NCBI RefSeq assembly: GCF_024710485.1
Contig: NZ_JANJUQ010000019.1
Coordinates: 1 to 64,000, forward strand
Length of the DNA: 64,000 nucleotides
DNA from: Flavobacterium sp.
GTDB lineage: Bacteria > Bacteroidota > Bacteroidia > Flavobacteriales > Flavobacteriaceae
Reading direction: 5' to 3'
Positions 25,158-33,820 of this stretch are shown here, one piece after another. The position numbers and the translations under genes are program-made. Every line of letters begins with the position of its first letter. Position 1 is the first letter of the stretch. Under the pieces are notes generated by a model that worked only from the letters and a program-made list of their open reading frames with translations, made no database searches and had not been told where the DNA came from.

Positions 25158-25430
25158 TTACTCAGCGGTCACAGGACTAATAGTATTGATCACCTTGCAA
25201 ATTTTGTTGGCCGGAAATCCACCTTGTTTAGCGTGTTCTAATATTAAATCTTCATTGGGAGCAATGTACACACAATAGACTTTGTCTCCGGTTACAAAAC
25301 TTTCGACCCATTGAATATCCGGTCCCATTTTGTTCAAAACTGCACAAGAAGTTTGTGATATCCCTTTCAATTGATCGGCAGTCAAGTCGCCTGCTCCGGG
25401 AATATCTCTTTCGATGATGAATTTAGGCAT
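25158..25430 (-). CDS. DUF4242 small protein
   Basis: A 90-residue cytosolic protein matching the DUF4242 pattern: MPKFIIERDIPGAG at the start, VESFVTGDKVYCVYIAPNEDLILEHA in the middle and GGFPANKICKVINTISP at the end. Some homologues are annotated as nickel-binding proteins. The function is unknown. It lies about 115 bases upstream of the iron transporter on the same strand. Confidence 0.8.
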   Translation of the reverse strand: MPKFIIERDIPGAGDLTADQLKGISQTSCAVLNKMGPDIQWVESFVTGDKVYCVYIAPNEDLILEHAKQGGFPANKICKVINTISPVTAE

Positions 25431-25627
25431 AAGTATTGATTTTTAAAATTCCTACTTGTATGGCTTTTCGGTTGTGCCCCGTTGATTATAGTGGTTTCCG
25501 GACTCCACTATATCCTTCTGATTTTAAGCAATTTAATATTTATTTTTGAAAACAACACACATCATAGCTATTAATCCTCTATTTAAAAGATAATCGGTAA
25601 AAAAATCGGACAAGTGAATTTGTTTGG

Positions 25628-25635
25628 TATATTTG
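25628..25635 (+). promoter_or_regulatory. Promoter -7 box for the trypsin-like protein gene
   Basis: TATATTTG fits TAnnTTTG, 23 bases before the ATG at 25659. It decides against a GTG start at 25614, which would lie upstream of the transcript. Confidence 0.45.
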
Positions 25636-25658
25636 ATTTTGGGCAATTGAATCATTTT

Positions 25659-26687
25659 ATGAAAAATCACAAACTACTCAAACAACTGGAGCTGACTCAT
25701 GAACAAACCTCGCCTTTATTCCGCATTATGTTTACCCAAAATATTGAAGATTCGCAACGGCGGCATTTTGAGAATAACATTTGTGCCTTTCACATTGGCC
25801 AAGGCTATTTTTTGACGGTGGCACACAACTTAAAAACCGAAGCCAAAATTTTCAGATCGATTTCGACTGAAGTATTTGAGCGCGACATTCTTCCCTATTT
25901 AAATAATCCGCAGCGACAATTGTTTGAAAACAGTTTTTACCTCAATACTGAGAAACAACGGTATTATTGGAGCAGTAACAATCCGAATGACTACACTGCT
26001 GTGGTAGATACCTTGAAACAAATCCGTTTTGATACCCGTTGGGTTACTTTTTTGGAGAAAAAAATCTGCCAGACGCATTTAATTGTACAATTCAAAGAGC
26101 CGCTTTTCTATCAAAACCAAGAACTGACTACTCATTTTGATGCGACCACTCATTTTGCCGAACCGGCTATTAATCGTCATACTTTTTTGATAGAAGTGGC
26201 ATTAGTTGAGGCATTTTACGGAGATGATATTGCCCTATATCGGATAATAAATACTCCGAGAGAAATTGTAGCCGCTATTCCGGCGGTAAAAATGAATTTC
26301 AATATTTTGCCCGATAATCAAGAAGGTTATTATTGTTTGCAAAGTTCCCCAACCAGTGAAGTCGGCAAACTACTGAACAAAGCCCAAATTGACGGTTTTA
26401 CCGAGCACTTCTCCATTTTCCCGGAACGCATTGGCGGGAATTATGTATTGGAAGGATTGCGGTATTTGATTAAAGGGTATTTCCGATTTGGTTCTTCCGG
26501 TGCTCCGTATTTGGTTTACAATAAGGAGCAGTATGAATTTGAAGTCAATGCCATTCAAAGTGAAGCTTGTCCGATTCAGTTATCTATTGACAATAAACGA
26601 GACGGGAATTTTCAATATGTGAATGCCATAGCCACACCATTGCAAAACATTCAAGAAAAACTAGAAGTTTATTTAAATCAAAACTGA
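25659..26687 (+). CDS. Trypsin-like serine protease domain protein
   Basis: A 342-residue protein without signal peptide. The chymotrypsin-type triad can be placed in order: His56 in YFLTVAHNL, Asp189 or Asp190 in YGDDIALYRI, and Ser280 in FGSSGAPYL. The GxSG context is GSSGAP, as in bacterial trypsin-like proteins. A large insertion separates His and Asp. The lack of a secretion signal suggests an intracellular role, such as regulated cleavage or a conflict-system effector, but nothing nearby confirms this. Its stop codon abuts that of the convergent M28 peptidase gene. Confidence 0.65.
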   Translation: MKNHKLLKQLELTHEQTSPLFRIMFTQNIEDSQRRHFENNICAFHIGQGYFLTVAHNLKTEAKIFRSISTEVFERDILPYLNNPQRQLFENSFYLNTEKQRYYWSSNNPNDYTAVVDTLKQIRFDTRWVTFLEKKICQTHLIVQFKEPLFYQNQELTTHFDATTHFAEPAINRHTFLIEVALVEAFYGDDIALYRIINTPREIVAAIPAVKMNFNILPDNQEGYYCLQSSPTSEVGKLLNKAQIDGFTEHFSIFPERIGGNYVLEGLRYLIKGYFRFGSSGAPYLVYNKEQYEFEVNAIQSEACPIQLSIDNKRDGNFQYVNAIATPLQNIQEKLEVYLNQN

Positions 26688-28037
26688 TTACTTACCTGTA
26701 CTTCGCATTACAGCTGACGGAAAAACCACTACACTCTCCTGTCCGTTTTGGTGGACGCTCGATACACCAAAATAGTAATTATCAATCACAATTCCTTTGA
26801 GTTCAAAGTTATCAGTATTGCCAACAAACCGACTGAATTCCCATTGCGGAGAAGTAGTCAATCGCCAATAAATTTTATAACCTATCACCGCATCATCGGC
26901 GACTTTGTCCCATTTGAGTTTGGTATTGGGTTCTACTACGCCGCCAATGGTGACATTCTTAGGCTCGGGTGACGACCAACCCAAGCTGGCCAATACTATG
27001 GCGTTGACAGCGGTTAGCTTTTTGGCGTATTCAAAATTGACCCCTTCAATCACATCACCGTATTTGATGCCGTTTTCCACTCGGTTGTTTTGGTGTTGAC
27101 GGTTGTAATTTTCATGGGCTTCCATAATACGAACACCCGGATAACCCAAATCGTTAAACGGACGATGGTGACCACCTCGACCAAAACGGTCTAAGCGATA
27201 GACCATCATCGGGTTCATTTCGGGCATGTAAGCAGTCACTGTTTTGTGAATGTATCGCGCCAATTGACGGGAAATACCATCGACTTCGCCACCGTAGAAA
27301 CGACGTTGGTTGCGCTCCTTTTCGGTTTCGGTGACAGGAGTCGGTTCGGAGAAAATACGAAAAGTTCGGTTATCAATTACACCGTCAATACCCTCGATGT
27401 TGCCAATCATATCATTATTGAGAACCCCTATGATTTCCCAATTGTTCATTTTGGCATATTCAGCAAAACCCTTGCCGCCGAACAAGCCTTGCTCTTCGCC
27501 GGAAAGACCGAGATATACAATGCTGTTTTCAAATTGGTACTGAGATAAAACGCGCGCCGCTTCAATAGTGCCCGCCATACCTGAAGCATTATCATTGGCT
27601 CCGGGAGCATCATTGGTATAATCCATAGTGTCGGAATTGCGACTGTCGATATCACCGGTCATGATAATGTAGCGATTCGGATATTTGGTACCTTTTTGAA
27701 CAGCCACTACATTCACAACATAGGCTTCTTTAGGAACGCGATTGCCGTCTTTAGGCGTAACCAAATCTTTTTGGTAAAAAACTTCCAGACAGTTGTTGCA
27801 ATTGTTATCAATCTTATCAAATTCTGCTTTAATCCAACGTCTGGCAGCACCGATGCCTCGGGTTTTGGAAAGGGTATCGCTAAACGTATTCCGGGTGCCG
27901 AAATTGGCTAGAGTGCGAATATCGTTCTCCAATCGTTGGGCCGAAACAGCATCAATAATGGCATACAATCTCGCATCAGTTTGAGCAGTTAAATTTATGG
28001 TTATAAAAAAAATTACAATCGTAAAATGGAGTTTCAT
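26688..28037 (-). CDS. Secreted M28-family zinc peptidase
   Basis: A 449-residue protein with a signal peptide (about 1-18, ending NLTAQ). The M28 metal-binding pattern is visible: Asp in GDIDSRN, Asp in PGANDNASGM, the catalytic Glu pair in LGLSGEEQGLFGG, Asp in VLNNDMIGN and a late histidine region MEAHENYNRQH. The C-terminal 90 residues look like a fibronectin type III domain (TKLKWDKVADDAVIGYKIYW). It is likely an exported aminopeptidase. It ends adjacent to the LRR protein gene upstream (6-base gap), so the two may be co-transcribed. Confidence 0.88.
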   Translation of the reverse strand: MKLHFTIVIFFITINLTAQTDARLYAIIDAVSAQRLENDIRTLANFGTRNTFSDTLSKTRGIGAARRWIKAEFDKIDNNCNNCLEVFYQKDLVTPKDGNRVPKEAYVVNVVAVQKGTKYPNRYIIMTGDIDSRNSDTMDYTNDAPGANDNASGMAGTIEAARVLSQYQFENSIVYLGLSGEEQGLFGGKGFAEYAKMNNWEIIGVLNNDMIGNIEGIDGVIDNRTFRIFSEPTPVTETEKERNQRRFYGGEVDGISRQLARYIHKTVTAYMPEMNPMMVYRLDRFGRGGHHRPFNDLGYPGVRIMEAHENYNRQHQNNRVENGIKYGDVIEGVNFEYAKKLTAVNAIVLASLGWSSPEPKNVTIGGVVEPNTKLKWDKVADDAVIGYKIYWRLTTSPQWEFSRFVGNTDNFELKGIVIDNYYFGVSSVHQNGQESVVVFPSAVMRSTGK

Positions 28038-28042
28038 TGATA

Positions 28043-29215
28043 CTAATTTTTAATAAATCTTTGGGTTGATTTTCCTTTGTCGGTCATAATTGTAATGAAA
28101 TAGGTTCCGGATGAAAGGGAACTAACATCAACTAATTGTCCGCGATTGACTTCCAGTAATGATTGTCCGAGTAAACTGTGAATTCGGATTTCTTTCACTG
28201 TAGCATTGCCGGTATATTGAATAAACAATTGAGAATGAGTCGGATTCGGATATACTGAAAACAGCGGCTTCATTTCGTTTGCTGCGGTGCTCAAACTACA
28301 GGCTGCGGTGCTAACAGTGATATCAGGATTATTTATAAAATAATTTTCAAAAAACTCAAGCTCGGTGATAAATTCTCCATCAATATCATCCACACAAATA
28401 TAACTTAAATTGGGATTATTAGAAATCTCTAAATCGGTATCAAAATCATTTTCTATAAAATTATCCATAAGTTGGTTTTGAAAACTGATTAACTCTAAAT
28501 TAGGATTATTATTAATGAAATAATATTTTATATAAGCCATAGGACAAACCAACTGAGTCAAAAGTGTATTGTTTATATAAATATCATCAAACGGTTCACC
28601 AAAATTTAAATCACTATTTCGGAGTTGTGACATATCCAAACTAACTAACGGATTGTTGGATAAATCCATAACACCATCAACTAAATACGTATAATTAGGA
28701 TTGTTAAAAGAAAGGCTTGTTAAATTATTGTTATTCAAGAAAAGATAAACCAACTGATTGATAGTCGCCAAATTAATCTGAGACAATTGATTGTGTGAAA
28801 AATTGATATGAACGGGATTCGTAAAGTTGGGAAGTATCGTATTGGTAATTAAATTATGACTGGCAAATACGTCTTGGAGGTTGACATTTTGAGTTAAATC
28901 CAATGAAGCTAACTGGTTATAAGAACAATCCAAAAGCGATAAATTGGTAAAATACTGAATCCCCTCTAAAGAAACAATACTCTGATTATCAACATATAAA
29001 TCACTTACAGTAAGCGCTTCAGTAACTTCAATTTCATTATTGCCATTTCCGTCAATTACAATATAATTACCTTGACCATCTCGAGCAATTCCGTTAGTGG
29101 TATTGGCAGCCAACAAAGCATTTTTAAAATTCACATCAGGTATAGCAATAATTTGAGCTTTTAAGGATAAGCCAAATAAGAACATTATAACCAAAAGCAA
29201 GTAATTGTATTTCAT
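28043..29215 (-). CDS. Leucine-rich-repeat protein with T9SS sorting domain
   Basis: A 390-residue secreted protein. A signal peptide ends at LSLKAQ. An N-terminal segment IPDVNFKNALL is followed by irregular leucine-rich repeats (about residues 75-300) with LxxLDCSYNQL-type units rich in Asn. The C-terminal 75 residues are a type IX secretion sorting domain: SVYPNPTHSQLFIQ, then IRIHSLLGQ, SLSSGTYFITI and a final basic RFIKN. It is probably exported and anchored on the cell surface. The ligand is unknown. Confidence 0.87.
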   Translation of the reverse strand: MKYNYLLLVIMFLFGLSLKAQIIAIPDVNFKNALLAANTTNGIARDGQGNYIVIDGNGNNEIEVTEALTVSDLYVDNQSIVSLEGIQYFTNLSLLDCSYNQLASLDLTQNVNLQDVFASHNLITNTILPNFTNPVHINFSHNQLSQINLATINQLVYLFLNNNNLTSLSFNNPNYTYLVDGVMDLSNNPLVSLDMSQLRNSDLNFGEPFDDIYINNTLLTQLVCPMAYIKYYFINNNPNLELISFQNQLMDNFIENDFDTDLEISNNPNLSYICVDDIDGEFITELEFFENYFINNPDITVSTAACSLSTAANEMKPLFSVYPNPTHSQLFIQYTGNATVKEIRIHSLLGQSLLEVNRGQLVDVSSLSSGTYFITIMTDKGKSTQRFIKN

Positions 29216-29276
29216 AAATCATAGGTTTTACGTTTTTTAAAATTACGAAAATAATTACAACAACATATCATCGCAT

Positions 29277-29310
29277 AAAAAAATCCGCTGGTAATGGCGT
29301 ACCAACGGAT
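29277..29310 (-). terminator. Rho-independent terminator of the PLP enzyme gene
   Basis: On the minus strand ATCCGTTGGTA and TACCAGCGGAT (one G-U pair) flank CGCCAT, followed by seven Ts. Confidence 0.8.
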
Positions 29311-29334
29311 CTTTACAACTAAATTATAATAAAA

Positions 29335-30600
29335 TTAGAAAACGTTCAATGCTGCCATGCACTGTTTCATCATTTGATAAGTGCGCTCAATATCATTATC
29401 CAAACCGATAGAGAAACGAATCAGGCCATCGGTTAAGCCCATGGCTTTTTGTTCTTCCAGCGGAATCTCGCTCGAAGTAGAACTGCCGGGCGCACTAAAC
29501 AGCGTTTTGTAAAATCCTAAACTCACGGCCAAATAGCCTAAGTTGCGGTGTTGCATTAATTCCATCAACTCGTTAGCCTTGTCTAAACTGCCGACATCAA
29601 TGGTCATCATACCTCCAAAACCGTATTCAGGATTAATCATTTTAGCATATAGTTCGTGACTTGGGTGACTTGGCAATCCCGGATACACTACTTTTAAACC
29701 ATCGGCTTCGAATTTTTGTGCCAAGTACATCGCATTATGACTGTGCTGTTTCATACGAATATGAAGCGTGCGTAAGTTTTTCAAAATACTGGCCGCTCTC
29801 AAACTGTCCATCGTTGGTCCCAAAAGCATACTGGCACCATCGTTCACATTTTTCAAATCATTGATGAAATCTTGTGAAGCACAAACAACGCCGCCAACGG
29901 TATCGCTGCTGCCATTGACAAACTTGGTCAAACTGTGAATAACGATATCGGCCCCTAATTTAGCCGGAGCTACAGACAAAGGGGAAAAAGTATTATCAAC
30001 AACCAATTTAATATTGTTTTCTTTAGCAATAACGGCCAAAGCTTCAATATCGGCGACTTCCAATAATGGGTTACTGACAGTTTCACAATACAAAACTTTG
30101 GTATCTGGCGAAATAGCTGCAGCCACTTGATCTAACTTAGTAATGTCGACAAAACGGGTTTTGATATTCCATTTCGGCAACATATTTTTCATAAAAGCAT
30201 AGGTTCCGCCATAAATGGTACGACTGGAGACTATCTCGTCTCCGGCAGCACACAATTGGAGCAAAACAGGGGTAATCGCGCCCATACCGGATGCCGCAAC
30301 ATTAGCACTTTCGGTACCTTCCATTGCGGCCAAAGCTTGACCTAAGTATAAATTCATAGGCGAAGAATGACGCGAATACAAATAACAACCTTCGGCATTG
30401 CCTTCAAAGGTGTCAAACATGGTTTTAGCCGAAAGAAAGGTATAAGTTGAACTATCGGATATAGATGGATTCACACCACCAAATTCACCAAAGTATTGCA
30501 GGTCTTGGATTTTATCTGCAGGATGGAAACTCGTTTTAGTTGCAGGTTGCGGGTTGAAGGTTGAAGGTTCTGAGTTGGGATTCATAAAGTTGGGATTCAT
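29335..30600 (-). CDS. Trans-sulfuration family PLP enzyme (methionine gamma-lyase/cystathionine lyase-like)
   Basis: A 421-residue Cys/Met-metabolism PLP enzyme. The PLP lysine is in IHSLTKFVNG, the phosphate-binding SGMGAITPVLLQL block and the substrate-binding YLYSRHSSP block are present. Members release thiols from methionine, cystathionine or acyl-homoserine; which one is open. The first 25 residues (MNPNFMNPNSEP...) are an unusual, proline- and asparagine-rich extension encoded by a CCTTCAACC repeat word. The gene is divergent from an Lrp/AsnC regulator, a common arrangement for amino-acid lyases. Confidence 0.86.
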   Translation of the reverse strand: MNPNFMNPNSEPSTFNPQPATKTSFHPADKIQDLQYFGEFGGVNPSISDSSTYTFLSAKTMFDTFEGNAEGCYLYSRHSSPMNLYLGQALAAMEGTESANVAASGMGAITPVLLQLCAAGDEIVSSRTIYGGTYAFMKNMLPKWNIKTRFVDITKLDQVAAAISPDTKVLYCETVSNPLLEVADIEALAVIAKENNIKLVVDNTFSPLSVAPAKLGADIVIHSLTKFVNGSSDTVGGVVCASQDFINDLKNVNDGASMLLGPTMDSLRAASILKNLRTLHIRMKQHSHNAMYLAQKFEADGLKVVYPGLPSHPSHELYAKMINPEYGFGGMMTIDVGSLDKANELMELMQHRNLGYLAVSLGFYKTLFSAPGSSTSSEIPLEEQKAMGLTDGLIRFSIGLDNDIERTYQMMKQCMAALNVF

Positions 30601-30758
30601 TTAAAGTTCAAATTTCAATTTAAATAGACAATAAATCAATACAAATAAAAATATATAGACTTTTAAACTACAAATAATTAAATTAATAGAATAATTTATT
30701 AAATTCAACCCTTACAAAGAACAATTTCAGTTTTAAAAACTATTCTAACCCGAAACCT

Positions 30759-31211
30759 ATGGACACAACCGACAAAAAACTCCTCGCCCTACTCCAACAA
30801 GACACCAAAAAGACAACTAAAGAGCTTTCTGTAAAACTCAATCTTTCGGTCACAGCAGTATATGAACGCATCAAAAAACTGGAGCGAGAAGGTATAATTG
30901 ATAAGTATGTTGCCTTGTTGAATAGGGCTAAAATCGACAAAAGCTTTGTAGTGTTTTGTCACATCAAACTCATCCAACATACCAAAGAATTCTTAACTAC
31001 ATTCGAACACCAAGTGGTAAAACTAGAAGAAGTGTTAGAGTGTTTCCACGTGAGTGGCGATTACGATTACATTTTGAAAATCTGTATCAAAGACATGGAA
31101 GCCTACCGCGAGTTTATGGTAACTAAACTCACCACACTGCAGCACATCGGCAGTACACACAGTACTTTTATGATAGGCGAAGTCAAAAATACTACCGCGT
31201 TTACCTTATAA
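30759..31211 (+). CDS. Lrp/AsnC family transcriptional regulator
   Basis: A 150-residue regulator. The N-terminal winged helix (DTTDKKLLALLQQDTKKTTK, LSVTAVYERIKKLEREGII) is followed by a RAM/AsnC ligand domain with VLECFHVSGDYDYILKI and a closing STFMIGEVKNTTAF. These proteins sense amino acids as octamers. It is divergent from the trans-sulfuration enzyme across a 158-base AT-rich gap and probably controls it. Confidence 0.9.
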   Translation: MDTTDKKLLALLQQDTKKTTKELSVKLNLSVTAVYERIKKLEREGIIDKYVALLNRAKIDKSFVVFCHIKLIQHTKEFLTTFEHQVVKLEEVLECFHVSGDYDYILKICIKDMEAYREFMVTKLTTLQHIGSTHSTFMIGEVKNTTAFTL

Positions 31212-31265
31212 AATAAGCTATAGCTTTTAAGCAAATTATTTCGCTTTTTAGTAAAATAAAAACTG

Positions 31266-31273
31266 TAATTTTG
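31266..31273 (+). promoter_or_regulatory. Promoter -7 box of lpd
   Basis: TAATTTTG fits TAnnTTTG, 38 bases before the ATG at 31312. This argues against a GTG start at 31273. Confidence 0.5.
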
Positions 31274-31311
31274 TGACACAAAAATTAAAACACACTAATT
31301 TATATACCATC

Positions 31312-32715
31312 ATGAGTTCATTTGACGTTGTCATCATAGGTTCAGGGCCGGGCGGATATGTTTCAGCTATTCGTTGTGCCCAATTGGGTTTCAAAACCGC
31401 TATCATTGAAAAATACAGTACTTTGGGAGGAACTTGCTTAAACGTAGGTTGCATTCCTTCTAAAGCATTGTTGGCTTCTTCTCATCATTATGAAGAATTG
31501 CAACACTTTGCCGACCACGGTATCGAAGTGTCCGGAAAAGTAAAAGTGAACTTGGAAAAAATGATTGCTCGCAAACAAGCGGTAGTTGACCAAACCAGTG
31601 GCGGCGTAAAGTTCTTAATGGACAAAAACAAAGTAACCGTATACGAAGGCTTAGGATCTTTTGAAGATGCCACTCACGTGAAAGTAACCAAAGCCGACGG
31701 TACTGAAGAAGTAATCGAAGGCAAAAATATCATCATTGCTACCGGTTCTAAACCATCGTCTTTGCCTTTTATCAAAATTGACAAAGAACGCATTATTACC
31801 TCTACCGAAGCCTTGAAATTACCTGAAGTTCCTAAGCACTTAATCATCATTGGTGGCGGCGTTATCGGCATCGAATTAGGGCAAGTGTATTTGCGATTGG
31901 GCGCTCAAGTATCGGTAATCGAGTACTTAGACCGAATCATTCCGGGTATGGATGGCGGTTTGTCGAAAGAACTGACCAAAGTCTTGAAAAAACAAGGCAT
32001 GAAATTCTATACTTCTCACAAAGTAAAAGAAGTAACCCGCAAAGGCAAAAATGTAACCGTTTTGGCCGATGACGCCAAAGGCAACACCATCACTTTTGAC
32101 GGCGATTACTGTTTGGTAGCCGTTGGCCGTCGTCCTTACACAGACGGATTAGCAGCTGACAAAGCCGGAGTGAAAGTAACCGAAAGAGGTATGGTGGAAG
32201 TAAATGACCATTTGCAAACTAACGTACCGAACATTTATGCGATTGGCGATGTAGTGCGCGGTGCGATGTTGGCCCACAAAGCCGAAGAAGAAGGTGTCAT
32301 GGTAGCCGAAATTTTAGCGGGTCAAAAACCACATATCGATTACAACTTGATTCCGGGTGTAGTATATACTTGGCCAGAAGTTGCGGCTGTAGGGAAAACC
32401 GAAGAACAATTAAAAGCCGACGGTGTAAACTACAAAGCCGGAAGTTTCCCTTTCAAAGCCTTAGGTAGAGCTCGTGCCGGTGGTGATATCGACGGATTTG
32501 TAAAAATCTTAGCCGATGCCAAAACCGATGAAGTATTGGGTGTTCACATGATAGGTGCCCGTTGTGCCGATTTGATCGCCGAAGCCGTAACCGCGATGGA
32601 ATTCCGTGCTTCTGCTGAAGATATTTCACGTATGTCACATGCGCATCCGACTTTCGCCGAAGCCGTGAAAGAAGCCGCTTTAGCCGCTACGGATAATAGA
32701 GCGTTGCACGTATAA
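31312..32715 (+). CDS. lpdA: Dihydrolipoyl dehydrogenase
   Basis: The E3 flavoenzyme of 2-oxoacid dehydrogenase complexes, 467 residues. The FAD motif VVIIGSGPGGYVSA, the redox pair Cys42-Cys47 in GGTCLNVGCIPSK, the NAD motif IIGGGVIGIELG, the YAIGDVVRGAMLAHKAEEEG block and the C-terminal His-Glu pair in HAHPTFAE are present. It stands alone with no E1 or E2 genes nearby, as is usual in Flavobacteria, and ends before a bidirectional terminator. Confidence 0.96.
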   Translation: MSSFDVVIIGSGPGGYVSAIRCAQLGFKTAIIEKYSTLGGTCLNVGCIPSKALLASSHHYEELQHFADHGIEVSGKVKVNLEKMIARKQAVVDQTSGGVKFLMDKNKVTVYEGLGSFEDATHVKVTKADGTEEVIEGKNIIIATGSKPSSLPFIKIDKERIITSTEALKLPEVPKHLIIIGGGVIGIELGQVYLRLGAQVSVIEYLDRIIPGMDGGLSKELTKVLKKQGMKFYTSHKVKEVTRKGKNVTVLADDAKGNTITFDGDYCLVAVGRRPYTDGLAADKAGVKVTERGMVEVNDHLQTNVPNIYAIGDVVRGAMLAHKAEEEGVMVAEILAGQKPHIDYNLIPGVVYTWPEVAAVGKTEEQLKADGVNYKAGSFPFKALGRARAGGDIDGFVKILADAKTDEVLGVHMIGARCADLIAEAVTAMEFRASAEDISRMSHAHPTFAEAVKEAALAATDNRALHV

Positions 32716-32749
32716 TCAGATTGTTAGACCGTTAGATTATTAGACAATA

Positions 32750-32778
32750 AAAACGTCCCGATGATATCGGGACGTTTT
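32750..32778. terminator. Bidirectional terminator between lpdA and arsC
   Basis: AAAACGTCCCGAT and ATCGGGACGTTTT arms around GAT. A- and T-runs on both sides let it serve both convergent genes. Confidence 0.85.
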
Positions 32779-33200
32779 TAGTTTAGTTTGTGGCTTTCTA
32801 CAAAATCTTTGCAATAGTCTTTAATCATTTGCCTTACCCTTCGGAATTCTTCAATAACCTCTGTAGTAGAAGCTTTTACTTTAGAAGGATCGGGGAAATT
32901 GTGATGGAACTTAACGGCTTGCGTTGGGAAAAACGGACATCGTTCCTTGGCATTGTCACAAACCGTAATCACATAATCAAACGGAATGTCAAAATACTCG
33001 TCTACGTTGTTGGAAGTATGCTTCGAAATATCGACACCGTCTTCTTTCATGATGGCAACCGCTAAAGCATTTACTCCATGGGTTTCCACACCGGCCGAAT
33101 AGACCTTTACTTTATCAGGATTAGCAAAATGAGTCAAGTAACCATGGGCCATTTGGCTGCGGCAACTGTTGCCTGTGCAAAGTACTAATATGTTTTTCAT
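32778..33200 (-). CDS. arsC: Arsenate reductase (thioredoxin-coupled, low-MW phosphatase fold)
   Basis: A 140-residue ArsC that reduces arsenate to arsenite. The phosphatase loop CTGNSCRSQ holds Cys8 and Cys13. The redox pair Cys81 and Cys88 in VCDNAKERCPFF matches the thioredoxin-dependent class and not the glutaredoxin class. It is the last gene of the minus-strand arsenic operon, 3 bases after the methyltransferase. Its product, arsenite, is the substrate of the Acr3 exporter upstream. Confidence 0.93.
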   Translation of the reverse strand: MKNILVLCTGNSCRSQMAHGYLTHFANPDKVKVYSAGVETHGVNALAVAIMKEDGVDISKHTSNNVDEYFDIPFDYVITVCDNAKERCPFFPTQAVKFHHNFPDPSKVKASTTEVIEEFRRVRQMIKDYCKDFVESHKLN

Positions 33201-33203
33201 CTT

Positions 33204-33815
33204 TTATTTTCTGTTAAATCCGCAAAAAAGGAAATTTTGGGTAGTGTCAAAAGGCGTTGGGTGTTCTTCTGTGAAACAGCCGCTTAATTCGAAATCCCTT
33301 TCAAAAACCAAACGCAAACTTTCCATATTATATTGGGTAATTTCCAAACCACTGCATTTTTTCGGACCTTCATCTGAAAAGGTCCCTATAAAAAGTTTGC
33401 CGTCATAGGCTAAAGCCTGACTAACAATCTTAGAATAGTTTGCAATATCATCAGATTGGGTCAAAAAGTGAAAACAAGCCCTGTCATGCCAAAAATCATA
33501 ACGCTCAGAAGGCTCAAAATCTAAAATATCCGAAACGATAAAAGTTACTTTTGAAGCCTTATCGCCTAACCTATTCTTGATTCGTTCAATAGCTTTCGCA
33601 GAGATATCAAGCAAGGTCAAATTAGTGTAACCCAATTCCAATAAAGCATCCATCAAATAACTATCGCCGCCGCCAATGTCAATGATTTTTGCATCCAAAG
33701 GCAATTGTAAAGCCGTGATAAAATTGACGGAGGTTTTGGGGTATTCTTGGTACCAACTCACCTCTTTTTCGGTTTTGGTCGAAAATACGTTTTCCCAGTG
33801 TGCTTTTATATCCAT
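33204..33815 (-). CDS. SAM-dependent methyltransferase in the arsenic operon
   Basis: A 203-residue class I methyltransferase. Motif I is IIDIGGGDSYLMD, followed by LTLLDISAKAIE and a YDFWHDRACFHFL block. The N-terminus MDIKAHWENVF...VSWYQ is typical of a small family found in several operons. It lacks the conserved cysteine set of ArsM arsenite methyltransferases, so I do not call it ArsM. Its place between acr3 and arsC, with 3-5 base gaps, suggests a metal-stress role, target unknown. Confidence 0.8.
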   Translation of the reverse strand: MDIKAHWENVFSTKTEKEVSWYQEYPKTSVNFITALQLPLDAKIIDIGGGDSYLMDALLELGYTNLTLLDISAKAIERIKNRLGDKASKVTFIVSDILDFEPSERYDFWHDRACFHFLTQSDDIANYSKIVSQALAYDGKLFIGTFSDEGPKKCSGLEITQYNMESLRLVFERDFELSGCFTEEHPTPFDTTQNFLFCGFNRK

Positions 33816-33820
33816 AAAAT

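Noticed and set aside
33204-33815. ArsM arsenite methyltransferase
   Set aside because: The operon context suggests it, but the conserved arsenic-binding cysteines of ArsM are absent.
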